DNA from: DASRDZ01 sp035652335 | Lineage (GTDB): Bacteria > Chloroflexota > Dormibacteria > Aeolococcales > Aeolococcaceae | Length of the DNA stretch: 64,000 nt | Assembly: GCA_035652335.1 (NCBI GenBank) | Contig: DASRDZ010000039.1 | Span: forward strand, 18,732 to 82,731 | Direction: 5' to 3' | Shown here: positions 8,321-16,775 of the stretch, one piece after another | Layout: every line of letters starts with the position of its first letter | How positions within the stretch are numbered: the stretch's first letter is position 1 | The notes under the pieces: model-generated | What the model was told of the DNA's origin: nothing | What the model saw: the letters and a program-made list of their open reading frames with translations, nothing else | Databases searched by the model: none | Made by a program: the position numbers and the translations under genes

Positions 8321-9288
8321 GCCGCGTCCTCCTCGTTCCAGTGCAGCACCACCTTGGCGGAGTCGCCGCCGAGGAAGCGGTCGAAGGCCGCCTGCGCCTG
8401 TGCGGCGGGGAACTCGTCGCCGACCAGGCGGCGGATGTCGAGGCCGCAGCGCTGCAGGTCGAGCATCGCCGGCCAGTCCTCGGTGGCGTAGTACCAGGCG
8501 CCGGTGTAGGTCACCTCGCGGTGCACGACGCTCGCCGACGGGCGGATCGCAGCAGTGCCGCACTCGCCGGACTGCAGCACGGTGCCGCCTGGTTCGGCGA
8601 GGTCGAAAGCACGGTCGATGCACTGCGGGGTGCCGGTCGCCTCGATGACGAGGCGCGCCGGTGGTGGCGTGGCGTCGGGCGCCACCGCCGCGACGGCGCC
8701 GAGCGCGACGGCCGTGGCGCGGCGGGCCGCGGAGGGCTCGACGCCGATGACCTCGCACCCCTGCAGCGCGCGCACGGCGACGTGGGCGAGACCCACAGGG
8801 CCGAGGCCGATGACGACGACGCGGTCCCCCGGCGCCGTCGGTGCGCGGCGCAGGGCGCGCGCGGGAACGCCGAGGGCGTCGCCGCTCAGCAACGCACCGG
8901 TGACCGCGTCGGTGCCCGCGGGCAGCCGTCGCAGCGTGCGCAGCCCGGCGACGACGTAGTCCGCGTGCATGCCGACCTGCACCGACGGGCCCTCGGCGCA
9001 GCGCGTCTCGACGCCCGCGCGGCATGGCCCGCAGTCGCCGCAGCCGCGGATCGCGGACACGCCGACGCGCTCTCCCACGGCGACGTCCGCTCCCTGTGGC
9101 GCTGACACGACGACGCCGCAGGCTTCGTGGCCCGCGTTGCCCGCCATGCCGGCGGCGACCGCGCCGCGCTCGCTGCCGCACAGCGCGCTGCACTCCACGC
9201 GCACCAGCGCCTCGCCCGCGCCCGCGACCGGAACCGGCGCCTCGACCAGCTCGACGCGCCCCTCGCCGCGCAGCCGCAGCGCGCGCAT
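8317..9288 (-). CDS. Zinc-dependent medium-chain alcohol dehydrogenase (divergent)
   Basis: The start is placed at ATG 9288 (MRALRLRGEG), giving 323 residues; a GTG at 9327 is an alternative. The catalytic zinc region has ECSALCGSE and GHEACGVV. The structural zinc loop is CGDCGPCRAGVETRC. The Rossmann motif is GLGPVGLAH. It is shorter than most family members and its tail is diverged. It lies in an operon with two more zinc dehydrogenases, a sugar-acid dehydratase and an MocA-type oxidoreductase, so oxidation of a sugar or polyol is the likely task. The stop overlaps the next gene's GTG. Confidence 0.82.
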   Translation of the reverse strand: MRALRLRGEGRVELVEAPVPVAGAGEALVRVECSALCGSERGAVAAGMAGNAGHEACGVVVSAPQGADVAVGERVGVSAIRGCGDCGPCRAGVETRCAEGPSVQVGMHADYVVAGLRTLRRLPAGTDAVTGALLSGDALGVPARALRRAPTAPGDRVVVIGLGPVGLAHVAVRALQGCEVIGVEPSAARRATAVALGAVAAVAPDATPPPARLVIEATGTPQCIDRAFDLAEPGGTVLQSGECGTAAIRPSASVVHREVTYTGAWYYATEDWPAMLDLQRCGLDIRRLVGDEFPAAQAQAAFDRFLGGDSAKVVLHWNEEDAA

Positions 9289-9334
9289 CAGCGAGGGCGG
9301 CGCCAGCGGCTCGACGATTGCGCGCACGACGAGC

Positions 9335-10336
9335 TCAGCGGCGAGGGTCGACGACGACCTTGATGGCCGCGTCGCGCGCCTGCGCCAGGGCCAGGAAGGC
9401 GTCCTGCGCCTCGTCCATGCCCACGCTGCGGTCGACCAGCCCGGGGATGGGCGATCCCGGCGCGGCGACCAGCTCGACGGCGCGCGCGAAGTCGGGCTCG
9501 TCGTAGCAGAAGCTGCCCAGCAGCCGCTTCTCCGGCACCACCAGCTCGTACAGGCCCAGCTCGACGCGCGGCGCACCCAGGCCGACCACGACGACCGAGC
9601 CGCCGCCGCGCACCGCGGCCAGCGCACCGCGCAATGTCGCGGCGATGCCCACCGCGTCGACGATGGTGTCGAAGGGCCCCGCCGCGCTCATCGCCTCGGG
9701 CGACGCGGCGCGCAGCCCGAGCCCTTCGGCGGCGCGCAGGCGATCCTGCTGGAGGTCGGACACCCACACCTCTGACGCGCCGTCGAGTCGCGCGACGTGC
9801 CCGCAGAGCAACCCGATCGGCCCCGCGCCGACGACGCCGATGCGCTGCCCCCGCTCGACGCCGGCGAGCCGCATGCAGTGCACCGCCACCGCGGTGGGCT
9901 CGACCATGGCGCCCTGCTCGACGGGCAGCGATCGCGGCAGCGCCACGACGTTGCGCGCACGCACGCCAAGGCGCTCGGCGAAGGCGCCCTGCAGGGTCGG
10001 GGTGACGCCGACGATGGTGCGGTTCTCGCAGAGCGTCACCCGTCCGGCGCGGCAGGGAGCGCACTCACCGCAGAACAGCAGCGGGTTGAAGGTGACCGGG
10101 TCGCCGGGCTGCACCGCGCTGACGCGCTCGCCGGTGCGCGCCACGACGCCGCTCGCCTCGTGTCCCATCACCATGCCGAGCGCGCGGCGCCCGGACTCGC
10201 CGGAGTAGCCGTGCACGTCGCTACCGCAGATGCCCACGGCGTGCATGTCGATGACCACGTCGTCGGGACCGCAGACGGGCTCGGCGACGTCGTCCACGAC
10301 GATCCGGTTGTGCTCGCGGAAGACCAGTGCTCGCAA
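9335..10336 (-). CDS. Zinc-dependent sorbitol/threonine-dehydrogenase-like oxidoreductase
   Basis: This 333-residue protein has a strong ribosome site (GGGAGGG) before ATG 10336. The motifs run in order: AVGICGSDVHG (catalytic Cys), GHEASGVV, the four-Cys structural zinc loop CGECAPCRAGRVTLC, GAGPIGLLCG for the dinucleotide, and an acidic residue after the second strand (SDLQQDR) that favours NAD over NADP. This is the layout of polyol and L-threonine dehydrogenases (MDR superfamily). It sits between two other zinc dehydrogenases on the same strand. The substrate is probably a sugar, polyol or sugar acid; which one cannot be told. Confidence 0.86.
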   Translation of the reverse strand: MRALVFREHNRIVVDDVAEPVCGPDDVVIDMHAVGICGSDVHGYSGESGRRALGMVMGHEASGVVARTGERVSAVQPGDPVTFNPLLFCGECAPCRAGRVTLCENRTIVGVTPTLQGAFAERLGVRARNVVALPRSLPVEQGAMVEPTAVAVHCMRLAGVERGQRIGVVGAGPIGLLCGHVARLDGASEVWVSDLQQDRLRAAEGLGLRAASPEAMSAAGPFDTIVDAVGIAATLRGALAAVRGGGSVVVVGLGAPRVELGLYELVVPEKRLLGSFCYDEPDFARAVELVAAPGSPIPGLVDRSVGMDEAQDAFLALAQARDAAIKVVVDPRR

Positions 10337-10363
10337 CGGAACTCCCTCCCTTGGCGGGTTGTG

Positions 10364-11479
10364 TCAGTCGAAGTGCAGGATGGTGCGGATGCCCTCGCCG
10401 CGCGCCTGCGCCGCGAAGGCGTCCTCGACGGCGGCGAGCGGTGCGTGGCCGGTGATCATGCGCTGCAGCGGCAGCGTGCCGTCGACGGCGAGCCTGGCCA
10501 GGGCGGCGAGGTCGACGGCGGGACGCACCTCGCCGGTGAGGCAGCCGACCAGCTTCTTGCCCTGGCCGGCGAGGAGCAGCACCGACTGGCGCAGCTCCAC
10601 GTCGATGGGCGGTGCGCCGACGTAGACGCCCGTGCAGCCGCGGTCGAGCAGCGAGAACACGGACTCGATGGCGGCCGGCGCGCCCGAGGCCTCGATGACG
10701 GCGTCGAAGCCGAAGCCGCCGCTCACGGCGAGCAGCTCGTCCCTGGCGCCGTCGGCGGTGGGGTCGATCGAATGCGTGGCGCCGCATTCCCGTGCGGCGG
10801 CGCGGCGCTCGGGGTTGGGATCGGCGGCCACCACCGGCGAGCCGCCCACCATGCGTGCCGCCATCACCGCACTGAGCCCGACGCCGCCGCACCCGAAGAC
10901 CAGCGCCGACATCCCGGGACGCAGCCCGGCGGTGTTGACCACCGCGCCATAGCCTGTCACCACCGCGCAGCCGATGATCGAGGCGGTGTCGAGGTCGAGC
11001 CCGTCGGGGACTGGCGCCAGCGCGGCCTCGAGCACGACGGCGTGGCCGGCGAAGAGCCCGGAGTTGAACCCGGCGTAGAGCGGCTCGCCGGCCGCGTCGT
11101 GGAGGCGGGCGCTGCCGTCCGGCATCACCCCCTGGCGGCGGCCCTCGCGGTGGCAGTACACGCCCTCGCCGCGCTGGCAGCGGACGCAGCGACCGCACGG
11201 CGCCACCGAGGAGATCATCACCCGGTCGCCCGGCTGGACACCGTGCACACCGGTGCCCGTGCGCACCACGACCCCGGCGCCCTCGTGGCCGGGGATGCCG
11301 GGGAGCGGGGCGGGCAGGACGCCGCGCGCCAGCGACATGTCCGTGTGGCACACGCCCACCGAGCGCAGCGCGACCACCACCTCCCCCTCCCGCGGCTCGT
11401 CGACGCGCACCTCCTCGATGCGCACCGGCTCGGCGACGTCGCGCACCACCACGGCGGGGGTGGTCAGCAGTGTGCCCAT
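10364..11479 (-). CDS. Zinc-dependent class III-like alcohol dehydrogenase
   Basis: This 371-residue protein has SVGVCHTDMS and GHEGAGVV at the catalytic zinc, CGRCVRCQRGEGVYC at the structural zinc, and GCGGVGLSAVMAA followed by AADPNPERR for NAD binding. Length and motifs match the long-chain zinc alcohol dehydrogenases related to thiol-dependent formaldehyde dehydrogenases. It is the first of the three dehydrogenase genes on this strand. An AT-rich box lies directly upstream of its ATG and could be the -10 element of a leaderless transcript. The substrate is unknown; the surrounding genes point to sugar-derived alcohols or aldehydes. Confidence 0.86.
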   Translation of the reverse strand: MGTLLTTPAVVVRDVAEPVRIEEVRVDEPREGEVVVALRSVGVCHTDMSLARGVLPAPLPGIPGHEGAGVVVRTGTGVHGVQPGDRVMISSVAPCGRCVRCQRGEGVYCHREGRRQGVMPDGSARLHDAAGEPLYAGFNSGLFAGHAVVLEAALAPVPDGLDLDTASIIGCAVVTGYGAVVNTAGLRPGMSALVFGCGGVGLSAVMAARMVGGSPVVAADPNPERRAAARECGATHSIDPTADGARDELLAVSGGFGFDAVIEASGAPAAIESVFSLLDRGCTGVYVGAPPIDVELRQSVLLLAGQGKKLVGCLTGEVRPAVDLAALARLAVDGTLPLQRMITGHAPLAAVEDAFAAQARGEGIRTILHFD

Positions 11480-11482
11480 GGA

Positions 11483-11493
11483 CTTATATGATA
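11483..11493 (-). promoter_or_regulatory. Candidate -10 region of a leaderless promoter
   Basis: On the - strand the sequence reads TATCATATAAG three bases before the ATG at 11479, in otherwise GC-rich DNA. TATCAT ends 8 bases before the start codon, a spacing typical of leaderless messages. No clear Shine-Dalgarno sequence lies between. No convincing -35 box was found. Confidence 0.35.
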
Positions 11494-11521
11494 AGCAGCC
11501 AGGAGGCGCCGCGTACAGGGC

Positions 11522-12496
11522 TCACCGCGGCGCCCCTGCGGCCGCCACGACCCGAGCGGCCAGCTCCAGCGTGGCCGCCGCGCCGGCCATGTCGGACTCG
11601 CACGCCACACCGCCGCCGGCGACCGCCCGGAAGTGCTCCAGCTCGGGCACGAAGCCCATGGTTGTGCCGGTGAAGTTGGCGGGCAGCGGCACCGTGTAGT
11701 TGGGCAGCGACACCTGGGTCGGCCCGTGGGCCGGGCGATGGATGAGCGTGTCGAGGTTGTCGACGCACACCGAGGCACCCCCGCCATAGAGCTCGACGCG
11801 CTCGTTGTGCTGCGACCAGGCTCCGACGGTGCCCACCTGGAAGGTGAGCAGCGCGCCCGTGGCGGTGCGGGCGAGGATGGCCAGGGCGTGCCCGCGCTCG
11901 CCGTCGCCGCTGTGCTCGGCGCTCAGCTCGGCCACCTCGCCGGCGAGGAAGCGGGCCAGGTCGAGGGGATGGCAGACGTTCTCGACGACGTACTCGTCGA
12001 GCGGCAGCCGCATGCGGCCGACGACGAACTTCAGCGAGGCCATGCGCAGCCCGCCGAACTCCTCGCTCCGCGCGATCTCCCGGGCACGCCGGTAGGTGGG
12101 CGCGAAGCGCTTCATGAAGCCGACCATCACCGGCACGCGGCGCTCCGCGGCGAAGGCGGCGAGGGTGCGCGCCTCGGCGGCGTTCGCCGCGCCCGGCTTC
12201 TCGGTGAACACCGGCAGCCCCGCCTCGACGCAGCGACGCACGATGGGCGCGTAGGCGTCCGGCGGGACGCACACCACGACCGCGTCGAGGCCGCCCGCGT
12301 CGAGCATCGCGCCGACGTCGTCGTGCGCCCGCTCGGCCCCGAGACGCCGCGCCGCCGCCTGGGCCTGCTCCAGATGGCGCGTGCAGACGGCGACGGGCTC
12401 GAGCCCGGCCGGACGCAGCGCCGGGTGCAGCGACGTCGAGGCGTGGCGGCCGGCGCCGACGAGACCGACGCGGAGCGGCGGTGTGCCGGCGCTCAC
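11522..12496 (-). CDS. Gfo/Idh/MocA-family oxidoreductase
   Basis: This 324-residue protein opens with the Rossmann motif VGLVGAGRHA and has the family signature FTEKPGA (the EKP lysine) at about residue 100, then a long C-terminal substrate domain beginning near residue 125. Members oxidise or epimerise sugars, inositols and their derivatives with NAD(P). It overlaps the GH36 gene by 4 bases and lies 43 bases before the zinc dehydrogenase genes. Its job is likely to be on a sugar released by the glycosidases. Which hydroxyl is oxidised cannot be read from the sequence. Confidence 0.87.
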   Translation of the reverse strand: MSAGTPPLRVGLVGAGRHASTSLHPALRPAGLEPVAVCTRHLEQAQAAARRLGAERAHDDVGAMLDAGGLDAVVVCVPPDAYAPIVRRCVEAGLPVFTEKPGAANAAEARTLAAFAAERRVPVMVGFMKRFAPTYRRAREIARSEEFGGLRMASLKFVVGRMRLPLDEYVVENVCHPLDLARFLAGEVAELSAEHSGDGERGHALAILARTATGALLTFQVGTVGAWSQHNERVELYGGGASVCVDNLDTLIHRPAHGPTQVSLPNYTVPLPANFTGTTMGFVPELEHFRAVAGGGVACESDMAGAAATLELAARVVAAAGAPR

Positions 12497-14256
12497 CCAC
12501 CGGTCCTCAGCACCGCCGCGCCGCGTGGCGGCAGCCGTGGCGACCAGTCGCGCGCACCGCGCAGCCGCACCTGCTCGTGCTGCGACTCCTGGCGGAAGGC
12601 GAGCAGCACGGCCTCACCGCCCGGCTCGGAGAACTCCAGGCAGTCCCAGGCGCCGAGCGGTGTCGCGCCGTCGCCGCGCAGCCGCCGCACCTCCCCGTCG
12701 AGGAGGTGGCGCAGGCTGCGGTGCTCGGCGAGGAAGTGCGCCGCGCGACGGCGCGTGGCGGGCGACCACTCCGAGATGCGGTCCATGATGCCGAAGACTC
12801 CGCTGAGCATTCCCGCGAACCACTCGTCGGGATAGTCGTCGCCGTCGCCGCCCCGCTGCGGCGAGAGGCTCAGGTAGCGGAACTGCGCGGGCAGGATGGC
12901 GGCGGCGCCTGCCAGGGTGTGGCGGACGATGCCGGGCGAGAAGGTCTGGTCGGAGATCCACTGCGAGTCGGCGCGGCTCAGCATCTCGACGTCGACGCGG
13001 TTGCCGCCGCCCGCGCACATCTCCAGGCGCAGGTCGGGATGGCGGCGGCGCAGCTCGTCGAGGACCGCGTACACGCCGTTGACGTGCCCCAGCTCGCGGC
13101 GCTCGTCGCCGCTCCAGTAGCCGAGCGGCGCGTCGGCGTTGAAGTCCCACTTGATCCAGTCGAGGCCCCAGCGCGACACCGCACCGCTGAGCGTCTCAAC
13201 CGCCCAGTTGCGCGCCTCTGCAATCCCGAAGTCGACGAGGCCGAGGCGGTCCTCGGGATGGCGGAGGATCCATTGCGGATGCTCGCGCCAGACCCGCGAT
13301 TCGGGATGCGCGCGTTCCGGCTCGAACCACAGCCCGAAGAGCAGGCCGGCGTCGTGCACGGCGCCTGCCGTCGCCTCCAGGCCGCGGGGGAAGCGGTCGC
13401 GATCGACCTCCCAGGTGCCGATGCCGGCGGTGGAGAACTGCAGCATGTCGTCGGTGCGCGGGCACGGGTACCAGCCGGCGTCGACGGTGAACACCTCGAT
13501 GCCGATCTCGGCGGCGACGTCGAGGTGGCGCAGGAGACGTGGCTCGTCGACCTGCAGGCTCTCGTTGAAGAAGGAGTTGTAGACCGACCAGGGCGGCGAG
13601 GGTCGCGGCGTCATCGCCCGCAGGGCGCGGCGCACGGCGGCCCAGCCGTCGCCGCGGAAGCCGCCGACGAGCACGCGCGGAAGCTCCAGCTCCTCCCCCG
13701 CGCCGAGCTCCAGCTCGCGACCAGGACCGGCCAGGCGCAGGCGGTGCTCGCGGCCGGCCGGGTCGCGGCTGAAGTCGCCCTCCCAGAAGCCGCTCCACCC
13801 CAGGGCGACCCAGAGCCCCTCCTCGCCCCGCGCGTCGCTGAGCAGCAGGAAGGGCATCTCGGCGTCGGAGGAGCGCCCGCGCTGCGAGCCGAAGCGGACG
13901 TGGAGCAGCCGCTCGGGCAGCGGCATGGGCGCGCCGGGATTGAGCTGCGCGACGCTCGGCGCGTAGGCACGCGGCGGGAAGGTCGCCTCGAAGTGGCCGC
14001 CGCGCATGGTGTGGAGCAGCAGGCCGTCGCCGAGGAGGCGCAGGTCGAGCAGCGCGGCGCCGGCGCGCCCCGGGCCACGGACGCGCAGCCGCATCTCGAC
14101 GCAGCCCGCGTCGAGGAGGCGCAGCGCCACCTCGTGGTCGACGGCCGCATGCGCCGCGGGCCCGGTGGCGATGCGCTCGACCATCCGCGGCGGGGCGCCC
14201 ACAGCGAGGAGCGCCCCGGCAAGGTCGCGCGGAGCGGCGCCGCCCGTCGCGCCCAT
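12493..14256 (-). CDS. GH36 alpha-galactosidase
   Basis: ATG 14256 gives 587 residues. Longer starts at 14286 and 14352 would run across a LacI-type operator, so they are disfavoured. The catalytic barrel has WFEPERAHPES, then DWIKWDFNAD with Asp371 as the nucleophile, CAGGGNRVD, and QWISDQTFSP with Asp436 as acid/base. These are hallmark GH36 motifs. The N-terminal beta-sandwich is shorter than in the long Lactobacillus-type enzymes. It has no signal peptide, so it should act on imported oligosaccharides. It heads the - strand sugar cluster, is divergent from the aldolase fusion, and shares a regulatory region with it. Confidence 0.9.
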   Translation of the reverse strand: MGATGGAAPRDLAGALLAVGAPPRMVERIATGPAAHAAVDHEVALRLLDAGCVEMRLRVRGPGRAGAALLDLRLLGDGLLLHTMRGGHFEATFPPRAYAPSVAQLNPGAPMPLPERLLHVRFGSQRGRSSDAEMPFLLLSDARGEEGLWVALGWSGFWEGDFSRDPAGREHRLRLAGPGRELELGAGEELELPRVLVGGFRGDGWAAVRRALRAMTPRPSPPWSVYNSFFNESLQVDEPRLLRHLDVAAEIGIEVFTVDAGWYPCPRTDDMLQFSTAGIGTWEVDRDRFPRGLEATAGAVHDAGLLFGLWFEPERAHPESRVWREHPQWILRHPEDRLGLVDFGIAEARNWAVETLSGAVSRWGLDWIKWDFNADAPLGYWSGDERRELGHVNGVYAVLDELRRRHPDLRLEMCAGGGNRVDVEMLSRADSQWISDQTFSPGIVRHTLAGAAAILPAQFRYLSLSPQRGGDGDDYPDEWFAGMLSGVFGIMDRISEWSPATRRRAAHFLAEHRSLRHLLDGEVRRLRGDGATPLGAWDCLEFSEPGGEAVLLAFRQESQHEQVRLRGARDWSPRLPPRGAAVLRTGG

Positions 14257-14271
14257 GCCGCCGCCGGCCTG

Positions 14272-14285
14272 TGCAACCGTTTGCA
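14272..14285. promoter_or_regulatory. LacI-family operator (TGCAACCGTTTGCA)
   Basis: The 14-base sequence differs at one position from the perfect palindrome TGCAAACGTTTGCA, with the central CG typical of LacI/GalR-family sites. It lies 15 bases upstream of the GH36 start and 33 bases upstream of the aldolase-fusion start, so one repressor could control both directions. No LacI-type gene is present in the window, so the regulator must be encoded elsewhere. Confidence 0.7.
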
Positions 14286-14318
14286 TGGAAAGGCCAGCAT
14301 GCCGCATCATTGGCCCCC

Positions 14319-16406
14319 ATGTCCACCACCGCCGTGCCCCCGCCCGGGGCACCGCCGGCGGGCGACCGCGCCGAGGCCGAGATCGCCGCGCTGCTGCAGC
14401 GCTCCAACCAGCTCGGCGCCGACCGGCGGGTGACCAACTACGCGGGCGGCAACACCTCCTGCAAGGTCGCCGACGTCGACCCGGTGACCGGGGCGCCGCG
14501 CACCCTGCTCGCCGTCAAGGGCTCGGGCGGCGACCTGGGCACGCTGCGCCGTGAGGGCCTCGCCTTCCTCGACGCCGACCGCCTCCGCCTCCTCGACGCC
14601 CGCTGGACCCCAGAGGCGGACGACGACGACATGGTGCGCCTCGTCGAGTGCTGCCGCTGCCCCGACCGGCCCGGCGCCGCACCCTCGATCGACACCGCCA
14701 TGCACGGCCTGCTCGACGCACCCCACGTCGACCACCTCCACCCCGACGCGGTGATCGCCTTCGCCACCGCTGCCGACGGCGAGGCGCTGGTGCGGCGCTG
14801 CTTCGGGAACGAGGTGGGCTGGGTGCCCTGGCAGCGTCCGGGCTTCGCGCTGGGACGCAGCATCGCCGAGCTGGCGCGGCGGAGCCCGTCGCTGCGCGGC
14901 GTCGTCCTCGGCGGCCACGGCCTGACCACCTGGGGCGACACCTCGGACGCGGCGCGCGACGCCTCGCTGGAGGTGATCCGCCGCTGCGAGCGCTTCATCG
15001 CCGAGCACGGACGTCCCGACCCCTTCGGCGCCGCGGTCGCCGCAGGCGCGCCGCTGGAACCGGCGCGGCGTCGCGCGATCGCCGCCGCGCTGGCGCCGCT
15101 CGTCCGCGGCCTCTGCTCCACCGACCGCCGCATGGTCGGCCACTTCTGCGACGACGACGCCGTCCTCGAGTTCCTGTCACACGAGGCAGCAACTCGGCTG
15201 GTGCCGCTGGGCACCTCGTGTCCCGACCACTTCCTGCGCACCAAGGTGCGGCCGCTGCTGCTCGACCTCCCGCCCGGCGCGCCCTTCGAGGCGCAGGTGG
15301 AGCGGCTGCGTGAGCTGCACGCGCAGTATCGCGACGACTACGCCGCCTACTACGCCCGCCACGCCACGCCGGACACCCCGCCGATGCGCGGCGCCGACCC
15401 CGCCATCGTGCTGCTGCCGGGCATCGGCATGTGGAGCTTCGGCCCCGACAAGCAGACGGCACGCGTCGCCGGTGAGTTCTACGTCAACGCCATCAACGTG
15501 ATGCGCGGCGCCGAGGCGCTGTCGCGCTACCTGCCCATCGACGACGCCGAGAAGTTCGGCATCGAGTACTGGGCGCTGGAGGAGGCCAAGCTGCGCCGCC
15601 TGCCGCCGCCGCGACGGCTGGCCGGGCGCGTCGCCCTGGTCACCGGGGCGGGCTCGGGCATCGGCCTGGCCACGGCGCGCGCGCTGGCGGCGGAGGGTGC
15701 GGCCATCGTCGCCGCCGACCTCGACGCGGAGGCCGCCGCGCGCACCGCCGCCGAGCTGGGCGGCGACGACAGGGCGGTGGCCCTGGGCGCCGACGTGTCC
15801 GACGAGAACGCGGTGGACGCCGCCGTGGAGTCGGCGTGCCTCGCCTTCGGCGGTGTGGACCTGGTGGTCAACAACGCCGGCCTCTCGGTCAGCGCACCGC
15901 TCACCGAGACCACCGCCGAGCAGTGGGACCTGCAGTACGGCGTCATGGCCCGCGGCTCCTTCCTGGTCAGCCGCGCCGCGGCGCGGGCCATGATCGCCCA
16001 GGGCCTGGGCGGCGACATCGTCTACGTGGTCAGCAAGAACGCGCTCGTCGCCGGTCCCGACAACGTCGCCTACGGTTCCGCCAAGGCCAGCCAGGCCCAC
16101 CAGGTCCGTCTCCTCGCCGCCGAGCTGGGCCGCCACGGCATCCGGGTCAACGGTGTGAACCCCGACGGCGTGGTGCGCGGCTCCGGCATCTTCGCCGGCG
16201 GCTGGGGCGCCCGCCGCGCCGCCATCTACGGCGTCCCCGAGGAGGAGCTGGGCCGCTACTACGCCTCGCGCACGCTCCTCGGCATCGAGGTCCTCCCCGA
16301 GCACGTCGCCGCCGCCGTCCTCGCGCTCTGCGGCGGCGAGCTCCCCGTCACCACCGGCGTCCTCGTCCCCGTCGACTCCGGCATCCCCGCCGCCTTCCCC
16401 CGCTGA
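14319..16406 (+). CDS. Bifunctional class II aldolase / short-chain dehydrogenase (rhamnulose-phosphate aldolase type)
   Basis: ATG 14319 gives 695 residues in two domains. Residues about 20-425 are a class II aldolase with metal ligands in VDHLHPDA (His139, His141) and GGHGLTTWG (His200). Residues about 435-695 are an SDR with TGAGSGIG, NNAG and the catalytic Tyr585/Lys589 (YGSAK). This fusion is the known architecture of bacterial rhamnulose-1-phosphate aldolase/lactaldehyde dehydrogenase proteins: the aldolase half cleaves the sugar phosphate and the SDR half oxidises the lactaldehyde. Rhamnose or another 6-deoxysugar is therefore the likely substrate. No rhamnose kinase or isomerase is seen in the window. 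Confidence 0.87.
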   Translation: MSTTAVPPPGAPPAGDRAEAEIAALLQRSNQLGADRRVTNYAGGNTSCKVADVDPVTGAPRTLLAVKGSGGDLGTLRREGLAFLDADRLRLLDARWTPEADDDDMVRLVECCRCPDRPGAAPSIDTAMHGLLDAPHVDHLHPDAVIAFATAADGEALVRRCFGNEVGWVPWQRPGFALGRSIAELARRSPSLRGVVLGGHGLTTWGDTSDAARDASLEVIRRCERFIAEHGRPDPFGAAVAAGAPLEPARRRAIAAALAPLVRGLCSTDRRMVGHFCDDDAVLEFLSHEAATRLVPLGTSCPDHFLRTKVRPLLLDLPPGAPFEAQVERLRELHAQYRDDYAAYYARHATPDTPPMRGADPAIVLLPGIGMWSFGPDKQTARVAGEFYVNAINVMRGAEALSRYLPIDDAEKFGIEYWALEEAKLRRLPPPRRLAGRVALVTGAGSGIGLATARALAAEGAAIVAADLDAEAAARTAAELGGDDRAVALGADVSDENAVDAAVESACLAFGGVDLVVNNAGLSVSAPLTETTAEQWDLQYGVMARGSFLVSRAAARAMIAQGLGGDIVYVVSKNALVAGPDNVAYGSAKASQAHQVRLLAAELGRHGIRVNGVNPDGVVRGSGIFAGGWGARRAAIYGVPEEELGRYYASRTLLGIEVLPEHVAAAVLALCGGELPVTTGVLVPVDSGIPAAFPR

Positions 16407-16775
16407 CCAGCGCCGGTCCACGGCGTACCATGGTGTGCCAATCGTGACCAAGGGCTCTATCACCATGGGCATCGCTGCTGAGGGCTCGCGCCGCAGGCAG
16501 AGAAGGCCCGGTCTCGGCAGCCTGCGCGATCACTTCACGGCCACCAGCCCGGGCTGATCGTCACGCTGAGCCGAATGGCTCGACTCCTGGCGCGTTCGCG
16601 GCGTCCTGCGCCCCATGCGTGCAACCTTCCTCGGCGGGCATGGTGACCCTAAGAGCGACACGGCTTGAACTGGACCCTGCAATCGCGAGGATGATCGAGG
16701 GCCCAGGAGGTACATTGTTGCCCTGGGACGTAATACCACAGAGCAAGATCGGGCGCTCCCGGCGGAGTACAGCGC
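16407..16775. other. Intergenic stretch at the left edge of the low-GC islet
   Basis: Nothing that looks like a gene was seen in these 369 bases; the short open frames have no recognisable product. Base composition falls from very GC-rich to mixed within the stretch. It must contain the promoter for the ATPase gene. A TAATAC box at 16731-16736 is a possible -10, but the -35 is poor. No attachment-site repeat shared with the right edge of the islet was found by eye. Confidence 0.4.

Noticed and set aside
14256..14352. Longer N-terminus for the GH36 enzyme
   Set aside because: Starts at 14286 and 14352 would translate across the LacI-type operator and into the divergent gene, and they add no conserved residues.
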